Shown here one piece after another: positions 41,553 to 52,118 of a stretch of 64,000 nt of DNA (its first letter is position 1; every line of letters begins with the position of its first letter). This DNA is from Epiperipatus broadwayi. Taxonomy: Eukaryota; Onychophora; Udeonychophora; Euonychophora; Peripatidae. Position numbers and translations under genes: made by a program. The notes under the pieces were generated by a model. That model made no database searches. It saw nothing but the letters and a program-made list of their open reading frames with translations, and was not told where the DNA came from. The stretch spans positions 4,777,336 through 4,841,335 of the forward strand of contig JAQFVV010000014.1 in NCBI GenBank assembly GCA_028023455.1, written 5' to 3'.

Positions 41553-41786
41553 CTCAACAACTTCATCTATAAGAGACAGTCTTTTTTCCCATTTTTGCAC
41601 AAGAGGCAAAAAAGGTCCAATGAAACGTGAGCTTGACATACTCTGCAGATTTATCGCATTGTCATCCAATATTTGGAGCATATCATCAACTTTGCCAAGT
41701 ATATAACCTCTATCTTGATTCCCCTTCATATATTTCACAATTGAAAACTTCAGACTATCCCAAATATCAGCAATTTCTTTCACACC
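41553..41786 (-). CDS. Dynein axonemal heavy chain exon (KYMKG...YILG...SRFIGPF block)
   Basis: An in-frame exon of 234 nt (78 codons), starting GVKEIADIWDSLKF and ending KRLSLIDEVVE. It contains KYMKGNQDRGYILGKVDD, LDDNAINLQSM and SRFIGPFLPLVQKWEK. These match the conserved tail/linker pattern of axonemal dynein heavy chains: YIL..VD.I...LDDN..NLQSM..SRF.GPFL..V.KWEK.LSLI.EV.E. The combination YILG plus NLQSM plus SRF.GPFL is closer to DNAH10 (inner arm I1/f beta chain) than to the DNAH5/8, DNAH9/11/17, DNAH2 or DNAH1/3/7 patterns I know; this is inference. The acceptor TTTTGAAG|GGT lies just downstream of an (AT)n array of nearly 90 bp, and the donor is GAG|GTAATC. A start codon or polyprotein-like extension upstream is only read-through of the AT array. 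It joins in frame to 49887-50043 and to 643-765. Confidence 0.95.
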
Positions 41787-41792
41787 CTTCAA

Positions 41793-41795
<3 letters not shown>

Positions 41796-41883
<88 letters not shown>
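41796..41883. repeat. (AT)n microsatellite
   Basis: About 43 uninterrupted AT units immediately upstream of the dynein exon acceptor at 41787 (minus strand). The array sits only about 10 bp from the splice site, where the polypyrimidine tract should be. Confidence 0.95.
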
Positions 41884-41890
<7 letters not shown>

Positions 41891-42470
41891 TTACCCCAAA
41901 TCCAAAATTCAACTAGACCAGCATAAAAATAATATTAAAACACAACCAAAGATTGCTCTGCTACAAGCATACTTCTCAAGTATAAAGAACTACAAAAAAC
42001 TATACAATATATATAATATTAACTATTACCCAGAAATCCATTCACTTCCCATCCACCCTTAATATTAAAAGAACTTTTAAATAAGTTAATTGCTTCAGAA
42101 TAATAAATTTTCAATAATAAAGATTCTTTAATTCTTCTTTTGATTTCATTTCTCTCAAAGAAGACAGCCTTAGCTTCATCAAAATTAACAGTGTGACCTG
42201 TATCTTTTTCAATCTTTATTATTGAAAATTTATTATTCTGAAGCAATTAACTTATTTAAAAGTTCTTTTAATATTAAGGGTGGATGGGAAGTGAATGGAT
42301 TTCTGGGTAATAGTTAATATTATATATATTGAATAGTTTTTTGTAGTTCTTTATACTTGAGAAGTATGTTTGTAGCAATGCAACCTTTGGTTGTGTTTTA
42401 ATATTATTTTTATGCTGGTCTAGTTGAATTTTGGAAATTGGGGTAATTTTAATTATATATTGACTAGTTT
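41884..42470. repeat. Inverted repeat 1 of the PLE cluster
   Basis: The left arm at about 41900-42116 is mirrored at about 42222-42460. For example CAGAAATCCATTCACTTCCC at 42031 and GGGAAGTGAATGGATTTCTG near 42286; also CTTCTCAAGTATAAAGAACT at 41971 and its complement near 42340. The non-mirrored centre and left arm encode the PLE endonuclease end. (AT)n arrays flank both sides. Confidence 0.85.
42019..42225 (-). pseudogene. Penelope-like element GIY-YIG endonuclease, C-terminal fragment
   Basis: The minus-strand frame reads KIEKDTGHTVNFDEAKAVFF, ERNEIKRRIKESLLL, then FNIKGGWEVNGFLGNS and stop. In Penelope-like elements the endonuclease ends with H...TGH..DFD...IL....N...R.I.E...I and a short FN...G...S..W tail, which this matches in order. 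The preceding GIY-YIG core is displaced to about 43.1 kb. Apparent start codons upstream come from read-through of the mirrored arm. Confidence 0.65.
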
Positions 42471-42483
42471 AGCTTTATGCTTG

Positions 42484-42484
<1 letters not shown>

Positions 42485-42552
<68 letters not shown>

Positions 42553-42572
42553 CTGTGTGTGTGTGTGTGTGC
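42485..42572. repeat. (AT)n-(GT)n compound microsatellite
   Basis: AT units to about 42536, followed by GT units interrupted once by CT. Confidence 0.95.
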
Positions 42573-42594
42573 ATAATATCAAGTAATATAAATA

Positions 42595-43575
42595 TAATAA
42601 ACAAAATACACTAGAATAACCCTACAAAATTCAAAATGCCTATATAAAATTTTAAAAATAATTTCTTAGCTATAGCCAGCTTATGGCTTCTTCCACCATC
42701 TTGAGTAGCAATACAATGTTAATATTTAAATCTCATTAAAATCTCACAACAGTAATGTTGCCACATTATGGGCAACCTTTCCATAAATTGTGAATACTAA
42801 CACAATTACACTGTTTATTCAACACATTATTTGTACTATTCACAAAATATAACTTCTTTTTTTTTGTTCAAATTATTTTTCTCATACAAAACAAAAACAT
42901 TATTAAAACAGACTTCTCTACTACAAATGACTGCATATTCTGCAAAACAGATTTATACCTATCCTCAGAACAACATAACTTATTATATAATAATTCATGC
43001 TTCCTAACTCTCTTTTATTATTGCACATTTAGTCTCCCCGATGTAATTATATCCACAATGACATAACAATTTATATATAATATTACATTTGTTGACTTTA
43101 TCAATACAATCTTTTTCATTAATAACTAACCTTCCAGTATTTGCACCAACTTTAAATGCAATAGTACTGCATTAAAAAGAGAGTTAGGAAACATGAATTA
43201 TTATATAAGTTACATTGTTCTGAGGATAGGTATAAATCTGTTTTACAGAACATGCAGTCATTTGTAGTGGAGAATTCTGCTTTGATAATGTTTTTGTTTT
43301 TCATGTAAAAATGGTTTGAAAAAAGGAAAGATTAAAAAGTCATATTTTATAAATGGTACAGATAACATGTTGAATAAAGAGTGTATTTACAATTTATGGA
43401 TAATTGGCTATTCATGTGGGAACATTTGTATTGTGTGATTTTAATGAAATTTGAATATTAACATTGTATTGGTACTCAAGATGGTGGAAGAAGCCATAAG
43501 CTGGCTATAGCAAAAACAATATTTTTAAATTTTATATAGGCATTCTTAATTTTGTAGTTATTCTAGTGTATTTTG
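42595..43575. repeat. Inverted repeat 2 of the PLE cluster
   Basis: The left arm at about 42600-43015 is mirrored by the right arm at about 43170-43570. Examples: AGCTTATGGCTTCTTCCACC at 42678 against its complement near 43488; CTATCCTCAGAACAA at 42960 against its complement near 43216. The unmatched centre carries the endonuclease core. Confidence 0.85.
43020..43175 (-). pseudogene. Penelope-like element GIY-YIG endonuclease, N-terminal core
   Basis: The minus-strand frame reads KVGANTGRLVINEKD, KVNKCNIIYKLLCHCGYNYI then GETK. The motif Y.(I/L)(P/L)C.CG..YIGET is the signature of the GIY-YIG endonuclease fused to Penelope-like reverse transcriptases, including the Cys pair upstream. A frameshift follows, after which RKHELLYNKLCCSED reads on in another frame. 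No reverse transcriptase portion is visible. The tail of the domain lies 0.8 kb away at 42.0-42.2 kb. Confidence 0.75.
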
Positions 43576-43616
43576 TTTAATATAAATATTTTTATAAGGG
43601 AGTTGAATTCAGACTT

Positions 43617-44112
43617 TTAAGCTCCCTATAGCAATTCAATCCATTGTATACAACTAATATACATGACCACATACATATGAAAAAGATAAATGATCCCCAT
43701 TATACGTATTTTGTGCTGAACCAGTACTCATCAGTTGGTCCAAATTACCATCTTTTACACATATATACAATCAATACTCACTTTATATTAAAATAGCGAA
43801 TCTTTAAACTTTAATGGACAATAATATTGGCATCAACAAGGGCTTTGAGTATTTCATCCTCGGATTTTCAATGAAATGGATGGCCGAAAAGTTGTAGAAT
43901 GGAAAAGATTGAATCTTTTCTATTAAAGTTTGAAAATTTGCTATCTTAATATAAACTGAACATTGATTGTATATACATGTGGGGGATGGAGATGTGGACT
44001 AAGTAATGAATATTAGTTCAGCACAAAATATGTATATTGGAGATCATTTATCTTTTTCACATGTATGTGGGCCTGTGTATTGATTATATAAGATGGATTG
44101 AATAGATGTAGA
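43617..44112. repeat. Inverted repeat 3 of the PLE cluster
   Basis: Left arm at about 43617-43830, right arm at about 43905-44110. Examples: CAATCCATTGTATACAAC near 43637 against its diverged complement near 44090; ATATACAATCAATACTCACT near 43763 against its complement near 43955. The centre holds GGATGGCCGAAAAGTTGTAG. The right arm runs straight into the GATA array. Confidence 0.8.
43696..43748 (-). ncRNA. Hammerhead-like motif, diverged
   Basis: Minus strand: intact CUGAUGA core (43734-43728), stem II GUACUG/CAGCAC with a GUU loop and one A-C mismatch, AAAA in place of GAAA, then a palindromic stem III TACGTA and UA. Stem I pairs only partly. The mirrored arm near 44000 has lost the core. 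It is placed where other inverted repeats in this window carry hammerheads. Confidence 0.4.
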
Positions 44113-44189
44113 GAATTTGAAAGTCTGAGTACAAGTCCCTTATAATCACATTACACTTTAGTACAGACAATATACATATATTTAAATAT

Positions 44190-45039
<850 letters not shown>

Positions 45040-45649
45040 AAATCATATAAAAATTAAAATATTAGCCAAAAACAAAATTTTATTAAAATTCTCTCGTGAT
45101 CATGATTTTGTCTATTAACAAATAAACCTTCTCAAGTGAAAGCCAACAAGATATAAATAACATAGATATGTTTTAATAAAATTTAGGAACTAAAAAATAA
45201 AATGTTTTCCACAAATTGTTGACTACTATTATTTTAATGAAATTTCTCATTAACCATAAGGCTAATGTATCAAAACAAATCCTTACATTGGTTTCTAATG
45301 AACATATTAGTGAGACATTACTAAAAAAAAAATTGGTTGATTATACCTGATGAGAACTTTTCTATATTATTAGATGAATCTTTTATAGACTGGTGATAAT
45401 AGGATTCATTTTGTGGAGACTATAAAAAAATTTTTAGAAATTAAATATCTAATTGCCAAAGAAAAAAGATAGAGAAAATAATACAAGGACATAAATCTTG
45501 ATTAATTTTATAAAAATAAATTATCTTATAATTTTATCAATTACATTCTTTTTGTTTTATAAAACATATTAAAGAATCTTATTTTAATATGAATTTTTAG
45601 AAATTAAATAGTAATAAATATGTAAATTATAATGAAAATTAATGCTAAC

Positions 45650-46330
45650 AGCAAACTTCACAGTTACAGAAAATATTAAGAGTTATCAGATGAAAGTAAA
45701 AAAGTAGGATTAAAGACAAATACAAGAAAAAAACTAAAACAATCTTCAATGGATTTTCTCAGAAGAAAACAAACATTGATAATGATAGCATAAAAGAAGT
45801 TAACAACTACAAATTTCATGGTAGACTATTAATGTAGATGGAAATGCAATTTTAGGAAAGAATCAGAATTAAACTTTTGCTAGAAATTGAAGAAATATGT
45901 CAAATGTTTGAAAAATAACAATTTTTTAATAGTTGGGTTTTAACAGTTCTTGCTTTTAGAATTTTTTATACTGGACAGAAAAGCAGTACAGAGAATTCAG
46001 ACCACTCAACGAAAGTTTGAAGAGATATATGCTGGGAGTAATAAGAAATAATCAAAAGTGAAACAATTAAGACACTGAAATAAAGATGGACTAGATATAG
46101 TGCTAAAAATGACAATAGATGAACAGTTGAAGTCTTAAATTGAATGCCAAATGAATGTAAAAGACCTAGAAAAACCCACAAATAGTATATATGGAAGAAG
46201 TTAGGAAGTGCATTAATAAGATATGAAGAAGAGCAGTTGTGGATTGAAGAAACTGGATTAAACTTTGAGAAACTTTATCCTTCAATGAATCGATAATGAG
46301 TGAAAATGATAACATACATATATATTAAAA
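45650..46330 (+). pseudogene. RTE-clade LINE 3' end, second copy
   Basis: Plus-strand pieces read ESRKVGLKINTRKTKTIF (end of the reverse transcriptase palm), DNDSIKEVNNYKFHG, RYMLGVIRNNQK, KRPRKTHK and WIEETGLNFEKLYPSMN, separated by stops and frame changes. They match, in order, the fragment at 40660-41390 on the other strand, including the final FEKLYPS / LEKPSF block and an ATAATGAG..AATGATAAC tail. 5'-truncated and inactive. Confidence 0.75.
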
Positions 46331-46806
46331 CAAAGACGATTTTTACATTGTGTAACAAAAAGTAATTAAAATTAGTATTACTTTTTTTAATTATGGTTAT
46401 TTTGTCTCATTATTTTTTTAATATTTTTACTAATAATAAAAAGGACCATCTGTAATAGAAACCTAAGAAAAAAAATCATTGATAATAAAATGATAGTTCT
46501 ATCAAAATCAATTAAAACGTTTATTTGATTTATCAGTAAATATATTTATAGTAAATGCATGTCAGTATATGTATTTTTAATATTAAAATGCATAATAAGA
46601 TGGAGTATTCTAATAGAATAGTAATAATTATTTAACAATTCAATTTAAAACATAAACTAAAAGCATAAAAAGAAATTGTATTATTAAATGTAAAATGCTA
46701 ACATAATGACAGGGTGGACTGATATAATTGTAATATCTTATTTTATAAATAATACTAATTACTTTTAACTCAATTACCAAATTTCCATTCTTTATTTATA
46801 ACTTAG

Positions 46807-46954
46807 GTTTAAACTCCAGCCTGGAAAAATAATTGAATGTTTTTATTGCTCAGGAGTTCATAAGATTGAATGCCAGAAGTGCCAGTGCCCACCACAATCC
46901 ATGAATCTTGGGTTCCAGAGAATGTCATTTTACCCCTGCACTAAACCAAGCAAG
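46807..46954 (+). CDS. Putative cysteine-rich exon on the strand opposite to dynein
   Basis: 148 nt with acceptor TTATAACTTAG|G and donor AGCAAG|GTGATT, open in one frame for 49 codons. It begins FKLQPGKIIECFYCSG, continues with ECQKCQCPPQ, and ends with FYPCTKPSK. The C..C.G.....C..C.C spacing recalls DnaJ-type zinc-ribbon repeats such as those in SSUH2-like proteins, but I cannot assign a family. Six cysteines in one open frame within A+T-rich DNA is unusual for chance sequence. It may be an exon of a nested gene, a pseudogene piece, or a mobile element fragment; no partner exon was found nearby. Confidence 0.35.
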
Positions 46955-47316
46955 GTGATTGGTGTTTTAAGAAACACTGATCAAAAACTTTTACTCAATT
47001 TAACAATAAATGTGTGTGTATTAACAATATATTAAAATGTTTAGAAAACTTTATTTCATCTAACTAAAACAATTTATTTTTAAAAAAAAACAATGTTAAC
47101 ATGATTGGCTTAGGGAATAATGATATTTGAGTATCTAAGTGACCGGTTGAGCAGAACAGTTCCATTCATTTGATAAAACTTATTTATTTTTACACTACTT
47201 AGTGTGAGAAGTGATGCAGAAATTTTGAGCTATAAATCCACTACTGGAAGAACATATATTGAGACAAAAGAGATGCACATAAGAAGAATTTGTTGTCTTA
47301 AATAGTAATAAATCAG

Positions 47317-47329
47317 GATATATTTGATT
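47317..47329 (+). repeat. Target-site duplication, left
   Basis: GATATATTTGATT, repeated exactly at 48520-48532. Confidence 0.85.
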
Positions 47330-47483
47330 CACATGATCACTATCTCATACTAGCACAATAATTGTTATTAAACAATTCAAAACAAAACAACACTCTCCAT
47401 ATAGTAGTGCCATCTTGTGCTAACAAGAGCAATCAATGGATGCCAGAAGGCTTGTGCATAAAATCCCTATCTAATGCCTACTC

Positions 47484-47542
47484 ATCCAATATCCCCAGAC
47501 TAGTTTCTGGCTTGTGGCCTTCATCAGTGAGGAGCCTTGGAT
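47484..47542 (-). ncRNA. Hammerhead ribozyme, inverted twin
   Basis: The exact reverse complement of 48350-48408, with every element of the fold present on the minus strand. Confidence 0.75.
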
Positions 47543-47948
47543 CTGAGAGCACTGCACCTAGATCTTAGGATCTAATGCAACCCTCCAGCACCCACCTTTT
47601 AACTCTATTTAACTACAAAACTATGAGAATGAAATTGAAAACACTATTAATATTTTCAATCCAAGCTCAATAGCTTATATAGTCATATGGGTCTGAACTC
47701 AATTCAGTACCCATACATTTTGGTGTCTTTGGCTCTTTAACAACCATAGCCACCATTATCCTATTAGGCAGGATTGGTGTTAAACCACTAAACATCACAT
47801 GATCACTATCTCATACTAGCACAATAATTGTTATTAAACAATTCAAAACAAAACAACACTCTCCATATAGTAGTGCCATCTTGTGCTAACAAGAGCAATC
47901 AATGGATGCCAGAAGGCTTGTGCATAAAATCCCTATCTAATGCCTACT

Positions 47949-47995
47949 CATCCAATATCCCCAGACTAGTTTCTGGCTTGTGGCCTTTATCAGTG
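47949..47995 (-). ncRNA. Truncated, inactivated hammerhead
   Basis: The minus strand keeps GAAA, stem II and stem III. The core is CUGAUAA (G8, the base contributing the general acid, changed to A), and the 5' strand of stem I is replaced by unrelated sequence at the breakpoint at about 47995. Confidence 0.7.
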
Positions 47996-48349
47996 CTCAA
48001 TAGCTTATATAGATGGCACTACTATATGGAGAGTGTTGTTTTGTTTTGAATTGTTTAATAACAATTATTGTGCTAGTATGAGATAGTGATCATGTGATAT
48101 TTAGTGGTTTAACACCAATCCTGCCTAATAGGATAATGGTGGCTATGGTTGTTAAAGAGCCAAAGACACCAAAATGTATGGGTACTGAATTGAGTTCAGA
48201 CCCATATGACTATATAAGCTATTGAGCTTGGATTGAAAATATTAATAGTGTTTTCAATTTCATTCTCATAGTTTTGTAGTTAAATAGAGTTAAAAGGTGG
48301 GTGCTGGAGGGTTGCATTAGATCCTAAGATCTAGGTGCAGTGCTCTCAG

Positions 48350-48408
48350 ATCCAAGGCTCCTCACTGATGAAGGCCACAAGCCAGAAACTAGTCTGGGGA
48401 TATTGGAT
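48350..48408 (+). ncRNA. Hammerhead ribozyme, type I, PLE style
   Basis: Core CUGAUGA at 48365-48371. Stem II is GGC (48373-48375), loop CACAA, GCC (48381-48383), with an A-A mismatch at its base. GAAA is at 48385-48388. Very short stem III is C-UA-G, itself the palindrome CTAG, followed by UC with cleavage expected after C48394. Stem I has an inner helix 48359-48364 with 48395-48400 (6 bp, one G-U), an internal loop GGC/UA, and an outer helix 48350-48355 with 48403-48408 (6 bp). The minimal stem III suggests activity as a dimer, as known for hammerheads of Penelope-like elements. Confidence 0.8.
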
Positions 48409-48519
48409 GAGTAGGCATTAGATAGGGATTTTATGCACAAGCCTTCTGGCATCCATTGATTGCTCTTGTTAGCACAAGATGGCACTACTATATGGAGAGA
48501 GTTGTTTTGTTTTGAATTT

Positions 48520-48532
48520 GATATATTTGATT
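48520..48532 (+). repeat. Target-site duplication, right
   Basis: GATATATTTGATT, the partner of 47317-47329. Confidence 0.85.
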
Positions 48533-49679
48533 AATAATATAAAATAATAATTGAACATTCATAGTTCCTTTTTTTTTTCAGAATATATTAGTCACTAATA
48601 AGGTAGACCTTTCCATTGATCATTTCAAATCTCATTTTATAAAATTCTCAGAAAGAAAAATAATGCTATAGAAATTTATAGTTTATCACAGAATAAAGGG
48701 CATTGGAAATATTGATTGGAAGCAAAAAAAGTTGATTGGCGACAGAAAATCTCTACATATATAATATTTAATCATACAAAAGATAATCTCTGTAGACCAA
48801 TTAGAATAAATTAATATTTCCCAGAAATTCATTATATTGAATGCTAAATTATCAAACCTGTTTTCATTTGCACTAAATGTACCAAATATGTCATAGGATG
48901 TAATAATATTATTGTTGAATGAAGACAGAGGATAATTTTATACATTCAGCATGATAAAATGACATGTCATTATAGAAATAGAGTAGGTTGTTGATTATAT
49001 CGTTTTATGTTTGTGAAATAATTTCTTCCTATATGGTTTTTATATTATGTAAATTGGAATATCATATTATGTCAAATCAAAATACAAAACATTACTCACC
49101 CAAAGAACACACACATATATATATATATATATAATTTATGTTTGCTATCATCAGCTGCCTATGAGTATTGAAGAAGCTTTCATACATGCAAGCAATAAAA
49201 TGGTGTGCAAAAAAAACAGGTTTGTCATATAAAGTAACAGTTTTGAGAATAAAAATTTCATTAAATCTACTGAAAAATTTTATATTTATATCAGAGATAT
49301 GAATTGTCACATTATAATACATTAATAAAAAAATCGGTTGTATTTAGAAAGTGTAAATAAAGTTTAAAATTTTTTATACATTTAACATTCACTCATAGAT
49401 GATGAAAATAGTCCCACATATCACATGTAATAATATTCAATCATCACAAACCTTCCGGCAAAAAATTTAATTATTTTTAGTTAGTTATTTTGCTATACAC
49501 AAGAAAAAAAAATTGTTTCTTAAATTTGCTTTTTATTCTTTGTTCTTTTCGTAATTATTTCATTTTAATGGAATTATATTTCAATGTAAAAGCTTACATA
49601 TAAAATAAATTTAATATATATTGTTGTTAATAAACTATTTAAAAATATTTGTTTGTTTATTTGGCTTCAATGAAATAAA

Positions 49680-49795
49680 TAAGTCTTGCATTGGTGGTCG
49701 AGAGGTCAGCGCGACTGCCTTGCACTTGCAGGCAGTTGCCCGGGTTGCGGGTTCGCGTCCCGGCCGATGGTATGACATTTAAAAAAAAATGAAGT
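49680..49795 (+). repeat. tRNA-derived SINE
   Basis: A box TGGTCGAGAGG at 49695-49705 (consensus TRGYNNARNGG), and B box GGTTCGCGTCC at 49750-49760, 45 nt apart. An acceptor-like CATTGG pairs with CCGATG, and an anticodon-arm-like TGCCT/AGGCA lies between them. An A-rich tail follows GGTATGACATTT. The anticodon loop is enlarged, so it is not a working tRNA gene. It lies about 0.1 kb downstream of a dynein exon in the intron. Confidence 0.75.
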
Positions 49796-49886
49796 AAATA
49801 AAAAAGATTAATAGTTAATAAAAATAATATAATTAGCAATATATTTTATAATAATTACATATAAAATTTTATATAAATATTAAAAC

Positions 49887-50043
49887 CTTTTCTATTGCCA
49901 ATTCCTTAACAGCACAGCCTACAATTTCAGCAATAACATCGGAATATCGGTGAAGTTGCATAGAAAATAAATGAGCAAGAGTGAATGTTTCTGGATTCAT
50001 ATCGAAGAATGTTCCAGTTTTTTCCATTAATTCCTTCCAATGC
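49887..50043 (-). CDS. Dynein axonemal heavy chain exon (HWKELMEKTG block)
   Basis: A 157-nt exon: one nucleotide completing an Arg codon, then 52 codons beginning HWKELMEKTGTFFDMNPETF and ending AVKELAIEK. RHWKELMEKTG....F.L..MF.M.LH.....I.EIV..A.KEL.IEK is a strongly conserved dynein tail/linker signature. The acceptor is TTTAACAG|G and the donor AAAAG|GTTTTA. Joining to 41786 gives AIEK-GVKEIADIW, exactly the family arrangement. Two fragments of one tRNA-derived SINE flank it, about 0.1 kb downstream and 0.2 kb upstream. The frame is intact with no stops, so the gene looks functional here. Introns on both sides are about 8 kb. Confidence 0.95.
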
Positions 50044-50225
50044 CTGTTAAATGATATATATATATACATTTGAATATTTTCAGGGATAAAAGATATTTAT
50101 AGACGATCATATAAATATATACAGTATTTAATATAATGATACCATAATGTATAAAATTAAGAAACAAAGTATATTTTCAATGCACTAATCAAGCTTATCA
50201 AAAAAAAAAACAATATTATACTACT

Positions 50226-50262
50226 AAGGCCGATGCTATGACACTTAAAAAAAAAAAATGTT
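50226..50262 (+). repeat. 5'-truncated tail of the same SINE
   Basis: GGCCGATGCTATGACACTT followed by a run of A, matching the 3' end of the SINE at 49680-49795. Confidence 0.7.
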
Positions 50263-51905
50263 AAAACTGTCTCTGATTTGTTCAAAAATGCTAAAATGTT
50301 TTTTTTTTAATTTTTAATAATAAAATACTGTTTTTGATAACCATTATAATGATGCTTACACATTAAAAGTATACTTGATTTTTATCTTATATTTAATTTT
50401 TTGTCATATTGTTTTTATATTATTTACATTAGGACAGAGTTTCACTACATATACTAATGAATAGTACTACATGTAAAATTGTTGTCTAAAATTATTAAAA
50501 CAAATTCTTATATTTAAATAATGAAAAGATTTTAAAATTAAAACTTTGATGAATAATAAAATCACTGCAGAGTATTTTAGCAAGAAATGATTGAATTAAA
50601 AAAACATCTCATTTAAAAAAAAAAATATATAAAAGTTTAGTTTTTTATATTTTATATATATATATAAATTTTATATATATATATAAGTGTAGGTTGCCAA
50701 AGGGCAAACATGTCCTTTATCAGTATAAGTTTTACTAGAATAAAAAGACCTACTGGTTTAAATGGGGCTGATGAAGCACAATGTATTCCAGCTATGTGGA
50801 AACCTCTCATTTTATCTCTGTCTTTTAATATTAACTTAAAATTAATAGGTGAAAAAACTGAGGGAAATAAACATTTTGGTAAGCCTCATATTGTGAATGC
50901 TGAACTACTTCAAGTTGAATTTCATTTCTCATCTCGCATTGAGTCACGTTATTGTTTGAGATCTAACGATTTTTCTTTCAAAAGTTAATCTTGACAGTGG
51001 TTGATGCTAGTTCATCAAAATATCGGTGTGCATTGGGAAATAACACATGCAAAAAGTCATAATTTATTTATATATATATTACCAATATTAATATATATAG
51101 AATTGTGTGTTTTCAAAATATGGTATTTTAAATTGATATGAAAACTAGTTTTTGCATTCCTTTATATATTAGGGTTTTTTCCTCATTAGATGAAAAAATG
51201 TGCTAATATCTTTCTGATAGGATAGAATTATGACATACTACATTTGTAAGTGTAAATAGTCATGAGTAATTTCCAGTTAAAATATTTTAAGAAATTATTC
51301 ATTTTTGCTATTTAAAATTAAATTTAGTGGTCAATTTATTTTTATTTTGTTTCATTTTCATAATGTATTTAGATAGAATTTTATGATTCTGAGTATATAT
51401 GTGCTCTTTGCTGAGAATATATTGGAATGTTATAAGAATTAAAATATTATAATATGAAGGGATTAATTTATTAGTCTAAGTCTTCTATAATATAAGTATC
51501 TTTTAAAAGACTTATCTAATATATCCTGATTATAAATGAAGCTACTAGATAATATGACTCTTAATGTTATCATTGTAAGGATAGTTGTAAATTAATGATA
51601 TTCAGGAAATATAATGAAGGTTTTTTTTAGAATGCTGTCCTAGAATCTCTACAAAATGGGAAATGTGTTTCATCATTATCATTATCCTATCACTAATTGT
51701 GAACCAAGTTCAGGATTTCTATGTGACATAAATTATTAATTTTTTCATTAAAAACGTTTTACTGTCACTACATAAATGACTGTAATAATATAAATTTATA
51801 TAAATTTTTGAACAGTCATACATATAGATTTTTTATTCTATTATATGAATGAGAACCAACATGATGGTTTATATTCCCCATACTTCTTTTAGATAGTATA
51901 TACAT

Positions 51906-52118
51906 TAAAAATAATAAATACAATGGTAATTAACTATTATATACAGTCTTTCAATCTGCAGAGGTTACTTCTTTAATCTGCCTCAACTTAAATATTTAAA
52001 TATTTAAATATTTAATGGCAGTTGAGGCAGGTTAAGTAATTAACCAAAAGTACTTCTGCAGATTGAAAGATTAAATAATAGTTTATTACCATTGCATTAT
52101 TATTTTTATTGTAATCAT
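51906..52118. mobile_element. Palindromic MITE-like element
   Basis: Left-arm phrases CAATGGTAATTAACTATTAT, CTTTCAATCTGCAG and CTGCCTCAACT are mirrored at the right, with TTAAATATTTAAATATTTAA at the centre. Ends fade into ATTATTATTTTTATT. A related right-arm-only copy lies at 20.15 kb. Confidence 0.75.

Larger units (their letters stand above)
47330..48519. mobile_element. Palindromic insertion with hammerheads, probable PLE pseudo-LTR array
   Basis: The layout is unit 1 (about 47330-47801), a truncated direct copy (about 47802-47996), then the same pair in inverted order (about 48013-48094 and 48095-48519). Arms are nearly identical. The whole is flanked by an exact 13-bp duplication, GATATATTTGATT, at 47317-47329 and 48520-48532. 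It therefore inserted as one block. It holds no coding frame; the 68- and 73-codon frames are the same non-coding unit read twice. Inverted and tandem terminal repeats, hammerheads and variable target duplications are known for Penelope-like elements. Part of the 32-33 kb repeat (GCTTGTGGC, CATATGGGTCTGAA-type phrases) is related. Confidence 0.75.

Noticed and set aside
47362-48049. Two nearly identical open frames (68 and 73 codons) on the plus strand
   Set aside because: They are the same non-coding pseudo-LTR-like unit read twice; no domain, and both overlap the minus-strand hammerhead segments.
49690-49775. Functional tRNA gene
   Set aside because: The A and B boxes are good, but the anticodon loop is enlarged, one acceptor and one T-stem pair fail, and a tail-sharing truncated copy nearby marks it as a SINE.
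50690-50800. Possible hammerhead pieces (CTGATGA near 50768; CTGATAA on the other strand near 50717)
   Set aside because: Neither strand gives a consistent stem II, GAAA and stem I arrangement.
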